64,000 nucleotides of DNA from Sinonovacula constricta (lineage: Eukaryota; Mollusca; Bivalvia; Cardiida; Solecurtidae). Each line of letters starts with the position of its first letter. Within the stretch, counting starts at the first letter, position 1. The stretch lies in assembly GCA_007844125.1 (NCBI GenBank), contig CM017560.1:3148125-3212124 (forward strand), given 5' to 3'. This document shows positions 12,141 through 24,482 of this stretch, in pieces. The notes below the pieces were generated by a model, which was given only the letters and a program-made list of their open reading frames with translations, was not told where the DNA came from and made no database searches. The translations under genes and the position numbers were made by a program.

Positions 12141-12372
12141 ATTTATATTGTAATGATGTTGCTTTTCTTTTAAAGCTTTCCAAAGTTTACGCTGTAAATT
12201 CAGTTTTAATGTCATCTAAAGAATATTTATTGAATACACTGCAATTACATGAACAATTGCCTGCTGCAACTGGCTCAAAGCCAATAGCTTCTAGCCTGGT
12301 TGTTGACCCTCCAAGGACCTATTAACATGGTTTAATGGCACCACACTTGACCTGCACATATATTATCTTCAG

Positions 12373-12877
12373 GATCATCCGTACTGCCAGACAACATCAC
12401 CATACATCACCCATCACCAATGCCCAACCTGAAAGAATAGAGTCTGAGAGACAGTCTTCTAACAAAGAACTGAGAATCGCAAGGTACAAAAAGAAGAAGG
12501 CACCTGTAAGCCGCCATACATTGTCTGAGCAGCCTGAAATCATTTGGCCTTTTGACAAAGAACTGAGAATCGCAAGGTACAAAAAGAAGAAGGAACCTGT
12601 GAGCTGCCATACCAAGACAAAGCAGCCTGGAATTAATTGGCCGTTTGACAAAGAACTGAGAATCTCAAGGTACAAAAAGAAGAAGAAGAAGGAACCCGTG
12701 AGCTGCCATACCAAGTCAAAGCAGCCTGGAATTAATTGGCCGATTGACAAAGAACTGAGAGTCACAAGGTACAAAAAGAAGAAGAAAAAGAAACCTGTGA
12801 GCTGCCATACCAAGTCTAAGCAGCCTGGAATTACTTGGTCTAGTTCAAAGTTTTTAAATTTCTGCACAAAAAAGTAA
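12373..12877 (+). CDS. Probable terminal exon encoding four Lys-rich tandem repeats
   Basis: A strong acceptor ('ttatcttcag' to 12372) opens a frame that runs to the TAA at 12875-12877. After about 30 residues it contains four tandem copies of a 31-33-residue unit: (N/D)KELR(I/V)-x-RYKKKK, a Lys run, then PVS(C/R)HT and QPG(I)(N/T)W. DNA unit starts are at about 12462, 12555, 12648 and 12747 (spacing 93, 93, 99). The Lys run grows from 4 to 4 to 6 to 7 codons through AAG/AAA repeats. Spacing in multiples of three, plus changes that keep the frame open over 500 bp, argue that it is or was translated. It could be the C-terminal exon of the THAP gene upstream (same strand, next downstream), giving a basic, possibly nucleic-acid-binding tail, but the exon phase needs an unseen linking exon. 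It could instead be a separate gene or a non-coding minisatellite. Confidence 0.45.
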
Positions 12878-13129
12878 GCCAGGACTTATTCAGCCATCTT
12901 CACAGTTTGACCTCCTAGTCTATGGGTGTAGTTGTCAGTCCCATAGTTGCGGCCAAAACATAGCACTTGGCAGTTTTTCCAGGCTCATAAAACCCTTGCA
13001 GGTACCCATTTATTTGTAGTGGGAAACATAATCGACCTGCATTTCTCAGGTTCTCAGCCTTGCAATGAGTAGTCCTGCCTTGTAAGCTGCCTGTATAAAA
13101 ATCAACCAATATTTTTTTTCTCATGATAT

Positions 13130-14210
13130 GCTATTTTTGAGAAAAGCAAAAAAGGCAGATCCTGATCTGAAAACTGTACACCATTTGCTTAAGCTTGGTC
13201 AATTCGCTTTAACAGGTTAATGTTTAAAGAATCAAACCTACAATGCAGTTTACACAGTCAATAGACAGCTTGACTTTAACTTAAGCGTCCTTTCAATACA
13301 AAAGAATGATCAGCATGATATTGTATTGATAGGTTTAAAGACGATTGCGGTAGTTCGCGTGGCGTATTAAGTTTGCTCATAGGAGCTCTTCAGTAAGAAG
13401 AAAGTTTAAGTAGTAAGATTAGGGTTGAAGTGCTTCCAACTGGGGATTGTTGGTTAGAATCCCTCTATGGACACACATGGCCTACCTTTTTTTCTTCCTA
13501 CTTTTTCACTTTGACAATTATTTCTGCATCACTCTACCAGATTAAGAAGGAAACATGTGTAGTTTTTAATTCTAATTTTGTACAACTATTTAATTGATTG
13601 AATTTGCCAAATTCTTTACGCTCATATGCTCCAGTTGTACCCATATTACAAAAAAACTAAAACCGTAGACCATATCATTTTTTTTTATTTTTGATACCTA
13701 TTCAACATACGGGTACATAGAACTACAAAATATGACAAAATGGGAAAAAGATGAAACAATTTTTAAGAAATTTGTTAAACTTGAGAAAAACAAGTTATTT
13801 TATTTGCATAATAAATTGTGGTCAAATTATCATACTGTATTGAAAATCACATATTTTGTAATTTACTAAACAGAGTATATGATATCTTATCATGCTTTAT
13901 TGTTAAATCTATTGTATTCAACATTTAAAAAAGAGGTGTATCTTTAGAAAAATAGTCTTAGTCATACCTTTATTGTGTATTTAAACTCTTCGTAAACAAG
14001 GAAAACTACACAGAAAAAGTCTGTGACCTCTATGGTCAGGGTTAATGGTTGTAACCTAAAAAAAAGTTTTCTTTCCATATTTGAAGTGAGCATATTTCTT
14101 CCTATAATATTTTTAAGAAGGAAAAAATCTATGAAAGGAAATAAAATTTAGGAATTATTTAAAAAAAATATTGAGTTGTGTGTCAAAACACATTGCCCTA
14201 CAGACAAAAA
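13130..14210. other. AT-rich intergenic stretch, no gene seen
   Basis: No reading frame with protein-like character was found on either strand. A faint B-box-like 'ggttagaatccc' at about 13453-13464 hints at another degraded SINE. Otherwise it is low-complexity AT-rich sequence. Confidence 0.5.
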
Positions 14211-14220
14211 GATTAAGAAA

Positions 14221-14520
14221 TACAAGATTTGTATTGATGTACAAGATTTGTATTGATGTACAAGATTTGTATTGATGTACAAGATTTGTATATTGGTGTA
14301 CAAGATTTGTATATTGGTGTACAAGATTTGTATTGATGTACAAGATTTGTATTGATGTACAAGATTTGTATATTGGTGTACAAGATTTGTATTGATGTAC
14401 AAGATTTGTATTGATGTACAAGATTTGTATATTGGTGTACAAGATTTGTATTGATGTACAAGATTTGTATTGATGTACAAGATTTGTATTGATGTACAAG
14501 ATTTGTATTGATGTACAAGT
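14221..14520. repeat. Two-variant minisatellite, 19 and 21 bp units, 15 copies
   Basis: Near-perfect tandem array of 'tacaagatttgtattgatg' (short, 19 bp) and a long form with 'tatattggtg' (21 bp). The order reads S S S L L S S L S S L S S S S. Because the unit contains no stop in any minus-strand frame, three long overlapping open frames appear there; they are by-products of the repeat and not genes. Confidence 0.95.
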
Positions 14521-14529
14521 ACATTTATT

Positions 14530-15940
14530 TGATGTGTCCACTTAGTAATGGAATAGCCAATTATTTATTCATTAAGGATAGAACTATGTGCTAAAACTTA
14601 ATAAATTATTGCAAGAGGTGGAAGAAATAAAACCATTGTGTCGGAAAGTTGGAATAAAGTACAAAAAATTATTTTGTGTATTTTATTATCTGATAATATT
14701 GTTGTCAAGTTCTTCAGCTGGCATTGACTGTAACAATATTGATAACTATAAAAGAAATATGTTCATGAATCATTAACATATTTTTTATTGTTTATTGTTT
14801 TTGTTGATTAATTTAAAATTGTCAGGGTGTATATTACTCCTACGATCTCATTGGTTTTGTGTGAAAATGTTAATTTCTAAAGTTGAAGCAAATGTATGTT
14901 AAAGTATCAGTATGTTCATATGTATCTATAGAAATATATTGACATGCATCATCTGTTAGTTTGTATTTTAAGTATTTTTATATATTTACAGCTGTTAAAT
15001 ATGTTTGAATTAGAAGTATATTAATGTTAGTTCTCTTTTCATGTTATAAATGATTAAGATAGTTTTCAGTTGGTAATAAATAATACCCTTATATAGATTC
15101 CAATTTCAATAAAAATTCTGTATACATTGGCTAGTGAACTAAGTCATTTCCAAGGTGCCAAATTCTGTATATTTTGGCTAGTGAACTAAGTCATTTCCAA
15201 GGTGCCAAATTCTGTATATTTTATCACTAATCTTTACCTGATCAGCTTTTTTAACCCTCTAGAAACCCATTTTATATTGAATTTGTAACCTTTTGAATGG
15301 TGTTTTCATTTTATTTGATAATTTTACTTCAATCACATTAGGAGCAAAGTGGCTTATAAATTGCTAAAGTGCTCCAATTGTAAACAAACATTTAATAATA
15401 TACTAAGAAGGGATCATTTGTCTGTGGGCAACACTTTTAATTCTTTTTATCCTACATAAACACCTTAAACTGTGACTTGCTGTCAGAAACTAAAGGAAAA
15501 CGTCTTTTAAACTTCTGTGAACTGTTTAACCTTGACAACATGTTAAAAGAAAATACCTTGTCATGAAGAATACCTTGTTATGACGAATACATTGTTATAA
15601 AAATTGTTTAATCTCTCTTCTAGATGTATTCCTGACAAATTCAAAGGAACTCTTTTTTTTTTTTAAATTTTAACTCCATTTTTTTCAAAAGATGTAAGTA
15701 ACTGCTATACTATGACCAGTACTGTCATATATACAACAGCTTCTTCTTATCGGTAGCATAAGTTTACTTACATAAGTTTTAGGTACTTTCAGAAGGAAGA
15801 TTTTTTTATCGGACTTGCAAAATATTCTACTTAACTATGGTCTCTATGAAGAAAAACTTTGAAATGTAGATAAACCAAATTATGAACTACACAAGCATTT
15901 CGAAAAAAGATTAAGTATCAGAAATAGCCAAGCTTGAACT
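14530..15940. other. Intergenic, with a 47-bp tandem duplication
   Basis: The only structure seen is at 15114-15220: 'attctgtata(c/t)(a/t)ttggc' through 'ccaaggtgccaa' repeated about 2.3 times with a 47-bp period. The rest is AT-rich without convincing coding sequence or RNA genes. Confidence 0.6.
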
Positions 15941-17090
15941 GCTATAGTAAGACTATAGAAAACAAAACCCATTGCCATACATGAACAGAAAACTCAGAAA
16001 GTCCATATTTAACAAGAAACTGCTATTTTACAAATTAAAACAAAGTAGAAATTCTAAAACCTTGGAAGATTATAGAAAACAAAGAAATTGTGAACACAAA
16101 TTAAAAAAGGCAGTCTTTAGAAACTCTTTTTTTGATGACGGTGAAGGTGTGGTAACTACATTTTTTATCTAACAATTAAACGTCCAAGAATTCTATAATG
16201 TGAATCAACAGATTATTACAACTAAACAATTAGACAATTACCAATACCGAAAAGGTAGCAGATAGGTTCAATTATTATTCTGTAAACGTGGTAGAGGATA
16301 TTGGGGGCAAAATCACACTTTGACTTTAATCCATAAACCCAAGTTTAATAAAAAGAGATGTTCGATTTTTTGTACCAAAAGCTCATTTGAATTCACGACA
16401 GTTTATAAGGACTCCATCCTTAAAACTATTCAATATTTTAATGTCTACCAGGTTGATAAAATACCTGCAAATACGGGCTTAGTGGTAGGGCACTTGTTCC
16501 GCATTTCCCAGCTTTTGTCAATGTCTCAATACAATAAGGAGTTATCTGTAACAAGCTAAATGAAGCACAAATTACACCATTTTTCAAGAAAACTGATCCT
16601 CTAAACATATCCAATTAAAGGCCAGTTAGTTTATTACCAATGTCCTCGAAATGTTTCGAAAAAGTACTCTCCTCCTAGCTTTCAGAATTTTGGATAAGTT
16701 TCCCTTTGCTTTACGTAAAGGCCATGGATACCAAACAACTTTGCTGAGGGTGCTGAAGGACTGAAACAGTGCGCTTGACAATAATTACTATGTTGTAGCT
16801 GTATTATTGAATTTATTTCAGGCTTTTTTTATTTTTTGCCTCACAAATCCCAATTATCCAAGCTGTCTTCATGTGGGCTGTCATAAAACTTTTGATCAAG
16901 CTACATGTATCTGTCGCACACAGATAAAAATAAGCGAAACGGGCAGTAGCTGGGCTGAAATAACTGTTCCACAGGGTTCCATTCTTGAACCACTACTGTC
17001 TAACGTTTTTACATGGAACTGAGAATGACATTCCTTACTTCTTTCCTAAATGTACACTGCATAACGGATGTGGATGATAACACCTTATCC
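15940..17090 (+). pseudogene. Dead non-LTR retrotransposon (LINE) reverse-transcriptase fragment
   Basis: Pieces in all three plus frames line up with the usual order of a LINE ORF2. A pre-RT basic linker comes first (PYMNRKLRKSIFNKK, 15975-16110, then 'EDYRKQRN'). The start of the RT domain follows at about 16620-16680 (RPVSLLPMSSKCFEKVL), then the FALRKGHGYQTTLLRVLKD block (about 16700-16760), a decayed catalytic 'mDlskAF' motif read as LLNLFQAFF, and SWAEITVPQGSILEPLLSNVF (about 16947-17012), equivalent to the conserved VPQGSILGPLLF. The YxDD motif region was not found intact. Multiple stops and frameshifts show it is inactive. A jockey/CR1-like group is possible but not settled. Confidence 0.8.
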
Positions 17091-17159
17091 TTTCACACCT
17101 CTAACTTTCAAACTTTAATGTCTGCTTTACAAACAGAAAGTAAAACTCTAATATACTGA

Positions 17160-17480
17160 TTAAAAGCGGTAACCGATATTTTGAACCAAAGTTTTTTTTC
17201 TCTCAAATAGCCATATATGTCATTGTCACATGAAAAGGTTCTTCAAAATACTGTTTAATTATGCCCTAGATTTGTATGATCAGTGAATCATAAATCTGCA
17301 AAGGCCGATGCAATCAGGTATTTCCTATTGGAGCCACGCCGCAAAGAAAGCTATTTTAAGCTAAGAAAATCACATGACATCTTTCTTTTAAGATCGCGTT
17401 ATATCCACTCTGACGTCGATATCTATTTTTAGCAGAGATCACTAGCGCTTACGTGACGTCGATAACGTCCTTGAAATTAT
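17160..17480. repeat. Dispersed repeat family 2, copy 1
   Basis: This shares ordered blocks with 21329-21830 and 43050-43300: 'tatttcctat(t/c)(g/t)gagcca', then about 100 bp on 'ctctgacgtcgatatctatt' with 'tagcagagatcac'. The complement of the last block appears at 58260 and again at 58380. No coding content was seen. The left part ('ggtaaccgatattttg') may be a diverged version of the 'ggt(a/t)cccgaaagtttgc' start seen in other copies. Confidence 0.5.
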
Positions 17481-17619
17481 AGCTTAATTGCATCTCTCGT
17501 AATCTTTTTAGCTCACATGAGTTTATGCTCGGCGTCTCTAGTCAGGCGTCTCGCATCCAGTCAACATACTTTTAATACATCTATTTTGAAACCAGAGACC
17601 TAAATTTAACCAAAATACC

Positions 17620-18080
17620 TCAGAGGTTCAGCGGGGAGTGGGTGGGGACCTTTTCCATGTTTTTGAAGGAAAACTTTGAAATATCCTTTATATTTGGTAG
17701 ATATGTTTCTTAGATGGCCCTTTATCATGATTTTCGAAAAAATTTGATCCGTCAAAAATGGCTACCAATTTTCCATTTAGGGTTATATAGGAAAATTGTG
17801 AACCTCTTTTTGTCAGAAACCACAAAAGAGCTAGAGTCGTGATACTTGGAATACATGTTCTTTGAGTGGTCTTGTATCAATCGGAATTTAATCCGTCAAA
17901 AACATGGCCGCCATATATTGCAATGTAGGAAAACTTTGCAAATCTTCTTGTCAACTACAAAAGCTAGAACCTTGAAATTTTGTATCACTATTGTTCAAAG
18001 AATTTTGAACCGTCAAAAAACAGTGACGCGGTCATTTCTCCATCACGCCAAAAATGAAATGATGAAACTTTTTGGCAATC
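17620..18080. repeat. Degenerate 'ccgtcaaaaatggc' tandem repeat, three units
   Basis: The block 'aa(t)ttgatccgtcaaaaatggc', 'aatttaatccgtcaaaaaca' and 'tttgaaccgtcaaaaaacag' recurs near 17741, 17885 and 18005. Each is preceded by 'aaaactttg(a/c)aa(a)tc' and 'agctagag/agctagaac'. I recall this wording from repeats common in mollusc genomes, which is one basis for the organism guess. It is diverged and non-coding. Confidence 0.6.
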
Positions 18081-18145
18081 AAATGCAAATGTTACTCGTA
18101 TAAGTATTTCATGAACAAAAAGTCGGTTTGAAATATGTTTCAATA

Positions 18146-18658
18146 GATAGTTTCCGCTTCACTGAAGATTCCTTATCTTGGCAGCCATCTTTGATAGCAA
18201 CTTCAAGGGATTTGCAGATAAATTGTATAGAAGCGTAAATTTAATTTCTTATAATTTCTTAATTTGTGGACCAAACATTGGAAAGCTCTTAAAATTCATA
18301 TTTTTAAAGTGCAATATTTTTAAAATTGATAAATGCAAAAAGAATTTATACAAATAAATAAATAAAATTATTGGCTCATCCTTAAAGACAATTAACAGTG
18401 TATCTTTTTTGGTTGTATTTTTTATCTTTTAAACTATCAAAATATAGTTTTGATATTTAGAATACTTTATAAAAGCCGTTAAATTTGATATAAAATTCTG
18501 TAAAATAGACTGAAAAAAAAAAAAAAAACAACAACCCACAGTGGTGAGGTTAATAGAGCACATATTTCCAGATTTCCGCCTGCATTACCTTCTGCCTTCA
18601 AGATGGCTGCCTTAAACTGTATTATCAGTGCCTATGATATCACATGGAAACTGTCTAT
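18146..18658. mobile_element. Inverted-repeat element family 1, copy 2 (about 513 bp)
   Basis: In the opposite orientation to the 4.6-kb copy: left end 'agatagtttccgcttcactg', right end 'cacatggaaactgtctattt'. The subterminal 'ggcagccatcttt' (18181) and 'caagatggctgcctta' (18600) blocks are inverted relative to each other. The interior shares 'ttattggctcatcctta' (18369) and the 'aaactatcaaaatata' stretch with copies 1 and 4. It is non-coding. Confidence 0.75.
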
Positions 18659-18659
18659 T

Positions 18660-21600
18660 TAATAAAAGAATTAATATTAATGTTTCCATAGTTATAGATG
18701 GAAAAGGTAACCGTTTACTGTTGCTGAAATAATAACTTACTGAAAATACCTAGTGTTTCATCACGGACAAGATTCGTCGAAGTTTGAAATAGCTTTTAAG
18801 AGCACTGCACATTCACACACGCCTGTCAAAGCGGATGTGTCATTTTTTAGTATATGTACATGTTACATAGAACCACACAATCTGCACTCCGAGTGAATTT
18901 AAATTATTGTGTCATTATCTTGTCAACCATCGTATTATTTATGATAGGCGTATACTGATGACGTATATAACGTCGTGCGACGTTCGAAGATAACTTCAGC
19001 TTATTGAGCTAGAAACGGCTAAAGACGAGTTGAAAACCGTTGCATCGCATTTGTCTCGAGCAGACAAATTAATCTGTTGAAGGACACCATGTTCACATAT
19101 AAGTTAGTGACTACAGATAATATTTATTTCATTATTCATTGTGGTTATACAAAAACGTTTTGTAAATGCAACTTTGGCCCTTTTTAAAGATATGTTGTGT
19201 GATATTTTCTGTAGCTATCTACATTCGCTGAAGCTACCCCGTATGTCTTTAATACAGCGATGGAGGATGTGTTATTACTGTCTTTTATTGTGACCGGCTC
19301 TGAATATCTCTGTACTATTTGTGCGCAAATAAACAACTTCTTGAATTCTAATGTTCTTGAAATGTTCATTGTAGTGATCAATAGTTATATTTGATGGATT
19401 TTTCTACTATGTTGTGGCTTAGTAAAACGTTCAAATTTCTTCTCTTTTTTTAGTTAAGCACTCACCAGGATGTGTGGCTTTGATCAGCCTCTCAGCCACT
19501 TGGTACATAAACATTAATCTAATGCCATGTCTTCGCGATTCTTGATTGTCGAGTTCTAGTTTTTGAATCATTTAGGAAATGTACCCTATATACATCTGGC
19601 AGCTTGTCGCCTCTCTTTTTTATATCTGTAACTGAAAAGGGACGCCAGTCTATTGCTCTTTTATTGATTGTACTTGTGAAATGTGTGCGATCTTTTGCAT
19701 TCTTGGGGATAATGACTGCAGTTTCGTCTGAGGAAGACTACTGATAATGCATAAAATATATTGCATTAATTAACAAATGTTTCTATATTTCAACGATCCA
19801 CATTAATAAAAGTATTTAATCGTATTCCACTGTAAGTACAATAATTCCAATTAGTGAATTAATACGACTTTTTAGCAATGAATTCATTTGCGCAATACCA
19901 CGACAACTGATTTTATTTAAATTGCTCTTAAAATAAAGTATTAAAAATCTCCAAAGCAACATTGCTGCCAAATTCGGTATGCAGTTTTTTTTAAATCGAT
20001 TCGTATAAAATAATTGTATACTTTATCGTTCTTTTTGTTTCAGTTTCGGTTGTTTTGCAATTCTTTCTTCCTTAATTCTCTTAATTCTCTCTTCCGATCC
20101 CGTTTTCGTTAACCTCAAGGTCTTCCTGAATTCTCTTTCTAATAATAAGTTTAGTTTCTGTTGGAATTAGTTCTGGGCGGTGCACAAGCCCAATAAGACA
20201 ACCGTTCACAGATTACATTGACCGCTGTGCGTTTGTAAAATTGTTGTCATTGATTAATTTCTTACATCGTGTCAGCTTGGCATACCAAACATGTACGGAC
20301 GGCAAAATGGCGTTGATAAATGGAAACATGTATGTGGTCGGCTTGACCGTGTAACAGGAGCGATTTAACCTCTGTACATGCATAGAATGACAGCATTATA
20401 CACCCATACAATAAAAGTCGTTGATGCGAAGCATCAAACCCGACGCAGATAATAAAAGAGGAAAACAGATATGTTGGAAACGTAATGGTTTTATTTGAAA
20501 GTTTTCCGTATACTACTATACTATAAATCTTGAGAAATAGGTAGTTCAAGATGTAACATATGTAGAAAAAAGTTGCAAAATTATTATATTAACTATAAAA
20601 CTAAAGTGTACAAGCAGAAATTGCACATGTGCAGCAGCCTCGCATTACACAAATAATTATTGTTTATACAGTATTTTTCTAAGTTAAGTTGAAAGATACA
20701 GACACACAAAAATAGACACAACAATAAATAAAGCACGCATTTTACCGAATAAGGACCCGCATTTTATCAGGTAAGGTCTGCAAAGCAAACTTTCCTCCTG
20801 TGCAATTTCAATGAGCTTTCCATATAAAGGTGTCGCGCTCTAGCGCGTCGCCAGTAATAAAAAAAATAAATAATAGTCCATCACTGCACTAATAATGTCG
20901 TTAGTGATCAAGAATGATGTTGTAAAACTTTTGTTTTTGCAGACGTGGTTTCCAAACACATGTAAAGACTTTCGACTGTCAAACATTAATCCATATTAAG
21001 ATTTACCTAAAGTTTTGTTTTTAGAAATACATGGCAGTGAAAGTTCAGCGGTTATTTTAATCATAGTGACGTCCAGAAGTTTGTTGGTGGAAGAAGACCC
21101 CAAACAAAAGTTTTTGTCAATTGGGTTGTGTATAACCACCAGTGCACAGCAGAACAACTAGAATACATTCTCACATGTTGTCCTTCACCCAGACCTGTAT
21201 CCTTAGTCGCATACATCGGCATGGGCGCAGGAGTTGCACGTTGCAATATTTACTAACTGCAAGCACTCCTTTGCAAAAGTGCATGTACATGTATGCATTA
21301 GTATAAACATCATGAATATAGATTTCAAGGTGGTATCCGAAAGTTTGCACCAAAAATATTTTTATTAAACATCTTTATCAACTAATGTTATCTAACAGAT
21401 CTCGCAAATACGCTGTTTATATATAGCCGTCCTACACCTGTCTGAAATGTGTGCCATAGCGCCACAATCGTCATTACAGACACGTATTTCCTATCTGAGC
21501 CAACTGCACAATTATCTATTTTGAAACTAAGACAACCACGTGACCATTATGTTTTAGCTCATTGACGTCATCCGCTGTGAGGTCGATGTCTATTGTAGCA

Positions 21601-22285
21601 GAAATCCCAATCGTTCTTATTTATAGATTTGAAAATAATGAACATTTTAAGTGTTGATTAACGAGTTTTACTGATCCAAAATAAGATAGCATTGAAAATC
21701 GCCAAAGCTTAGTCTAAAGTATGATGTCTTTCTACAGAAATTATTCACAAATATCCTAAAACAAAGGTCAGATATTGTTCCATATATTAGATATAAGCAA
21801 ACTGTCGGATCCCACCTTTAAGGGCGCCCGAAAATTACTTTTAACTGTTAAAGCAACTAAATAGCTTAAATATCGTTACTAATTCAGCAAAACTGAAGAC
21901 AACATAGTTTTAGAAGTAAACATTGTTCACGTGTGCACATGAAAACAGTTAAATTTATTTACCAAGTATTTGGTGTAGTTTACTTAGCTTCAGTACGTAA
22001 GTAAAATCTGCAAATTTGAACCTTTTAGCACATGTTTCTGGGATAAATAATATGGCTTATCCCCAAATTTCATTTAAAAACCTTGACGTTCTTACACGAT
22101 ATTTTCTATTAGTAGCTTAAAGTCGTGTGTTATCAAGCTAACAATGATACAACATACTGAAAAATGACAGATGGTGACGAAACAAGACAAGACAAATAGT
22201 TTTCTCCCCTTGTCGCGTCATAAATCACACCTGTCTGACTCAGATATCGCGCCTTTTCTTATACGAAAACAGACACCTAGAGTTG
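18660..22285. other. Gene-poor stretch
   Basis: No supportable gene was found. At 18958-19095 there is a CpG-containing stretch with 'tatataacgtcgtgcgacg' followed by 'ggacaccatgttcac', which looks superficially like a TATA promoter, leader and start codon, but the frame closes within 30 codons and no donor site was evident. Repeat family 2 occupies 21329-21830. The rest is AT-rich. Confidence 0.45.
21329..21830. repeat. Dispersed repeat family 2, copy 2
   Basis: This starts 'ggtggtatccgaaagtttgc' (21331), matching 58064. It contains 'tatttcctatctgagcca' (21486) and 'gtgaggtcgatgtctattg', 'agcagaaatccc', 'cgttcttatttatagatt' (21577-21630), which match 43090-43150 with ordered homology continuing to the 'ggtcagatattgttccata' block (21767; 43257 in the other copy). 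No coding content was seen. Confidence 0.65.
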
Positions 22286-22343
22286 TAAAATGTCATAATA
22301 TTCGCAAGTTGAAGGACAAATAGGCATTGTTACATGTAAGTAA

Positions 22344-22493
22344 AGTTACGTTCCTATCTAAACCAAACACAGTTCTATCGAGGCTTCGCACTGGCTGGCC
22401 TGTATGATGTTTGCCCCAAGACTCGTCCTCCATGTTATATGTGTTTGTGTGTTCGGTCAATATACCACCGGAATATTGTTTGGGACCCCAGCT
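22344..22493 (-). other. Possible isolated coding exon
   Basis: A minus-strand open segment with higher GC than its surroundings starts after 'attacctgtag' (complement of 22494-22504). It reads WGPKQYSGGILTEHT and MEDESWGKHHTGQPV and may stop at a 'gtaact' donor (about 22346). It matches nothing I recognise and no partner exon was found within reach. It may be a chance open frame. Confidence 0.2.
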
Positions 22494-22794
22494 ACAGGTA
22501 ATATTAATAAGTCGATTCATCAATATTAAAAACGATGTTTCAAACTTTTCTTAAAACTGTATAATTAATAATAATTAGAAATCAGATTAGTATTCAAGGC
22601 GCAGATAAATGATGTATTGGTTTTGAAGGATGACTAAGGAGGTATCGCTTCCTTATTGATTACTTTTAAATTATTATGAATCATTGAAATAATTTAAATA
22701 ATCATGTCGTCTTTATGCATTTTATGATTTGACCACAATGCAATATTACAGTCAGATCTATTAGAGATGACAACAGAAGCCTGAAAATATAAAC

Positions 22795-24482
22795 CATGTA
22801 ATTATTAGCATGAAAATATGGAACATGAAATCACTAGCACGAAAATATACATTTCAACATGCAATCACTAGCACATAAATGTACATTTCAACATGCAATC
22901 ACAAGCATGAAAATATAAACTTATGCAATCACTAGCACATAAATGTACATTTCAACATGCAATCACAAGCATGAAAATATAAACTTATGCAATCACTAGC
23001 ACATAAATGTACATTTCAACATGCAATCACTAGCACATAAATGTACATTTCAACATGCAATCACAAGCATAAAAATATAAACTTATGCAATCACTAGCAC
23101 ATAAATGTACATTTCAACATGCAATCACAAGCATGAAAATATAAACTTATGCAATCACTAGCACATAAATGTACATTTCAACATGCAATCACAAGCATGA
23201 AAATATACACTTATGCAATCACTAGCACATAAATGTACATTTCAACATGCAATCACAAGCATGAAAATATAAACTTATGCAATCACTAGCACATAAATGT
23301 ACATTTCAACATGCAATCACAAGCATAAAAATATAAACTTATGCAATCACTAGCACATAAATGTACATTTCAACATGCAATCACAAGCATGAAAATATAA
23401 ACTTATGCAATCACTAGCACATAAATGTACATTTCAACATGCAATCACAAGTATGAAAAAATAAACTTATGCAATCACAAGCATATAAATGTACGCATGA
23501 AAATATAAACTTATGCAATCACTAGCATATGAATGTACATTTTAACATGCAATCACAAGCATAAAAATATAAACTTATGCAATCACTAGCATATAAATGT
23601 ACATTTCAACATGCAATCATAAGAATAAAAATATTAACATGAACATACAATCCTTAGCATAAAATATTAACATGAACATAAAACCATTAGCATAAAAATA
23701 TTAACATAACCATGCAATCATTAGCATAAAAATGTTAACATGAACATGCAATCATTTGCATAAAAATATTAACATGAACATAAAACCATTAGCATAAAAA
23801 TGCTAACATGAACATGCAACCATTAGCATAAAAATATTAACATAAACATGCAATCATTAGCATAAAAATATTAACATGAACATACAGTCATTAGCATAAA
23901 AATGTTACCATGAACATACAATCATTAGCATAAAAAAATTAACATGAACATAAAACCATTAGCATAAAAATATTAACATGAACATGCAATCATTAGCATA
24001 AAAATATTAACATGAACATAAAACCATTAGCATAAAAATATTAACATGAGCATACAATCATTAGCATAAAAATATTAACATGAACATACAATCATTAGCA
24101 TAAAAATATTAACATGAACATAAAACCATAGGATAAAATGCTAACATGAACATGCAACCATTAGCATAAAAATATTAACATAAACATGCAATCATTAGCA
24201 TAAAAATATTAACATGAACATACAGTCATTAGCATAAAAATGTTACCATGAACATACAATCATTAGCATAAAAAAATTAACATGAACATAAAACCATTAG
24301 CATAAAAATATTAACATGAACATGCAATCATTAGCATAAAAATATTAACATGAACATAAAACCATTAGCATAAAAATATTAACATGAGCATACAATCATT
24401 AGCATAAAAATATTAACATGAACATACAATCATTAGCATAAAAATATTAACATGAACATACAATCATTAGCATAAAAATAAA
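22795..24482. repeat. Large minisatellite array, about 30-34 bp units, about 1.7 kb
   Basis: The left part (22795-23630) repeats a 64-bp dimer built from 'gcaatcactagcacataaat' and 'gcaatcacaagcatgaaaat' half-units; some positions have an extra half-unit. The right part (23630-24482) repeats a 34-bp unit, 'cataaaaatattaacatgaa' plus 'cat(a/g)caatcattag'. A block of about ten units at about 23780-24110 is repeated at about 24119-24450. Both halves share the 'catgcaatca...agca(t)(a/g)(a)aaat' core and so come from one ancestral unit. No coding role was seen. Confidence 0.95.

Noticed and set aside
12397..12867. 156-codon minus-strand frame with Phe/Leu runs resembling a membrane protein
   Set aside because: It is the reverse of the Lys-rich repeat exon; Phe runs are the complement of AAG/AAA codons. 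The plus frame has the better acceptor and composition.
14148..14541. Three overlapping minus-strand frames of 103-128 codons rich in Tyr, Ile and Gln
   Set aside because: They are translations of the 19/21-bp minisatellite, open in every minus frame because the unit lacks stop codons; no splice or promoter context.
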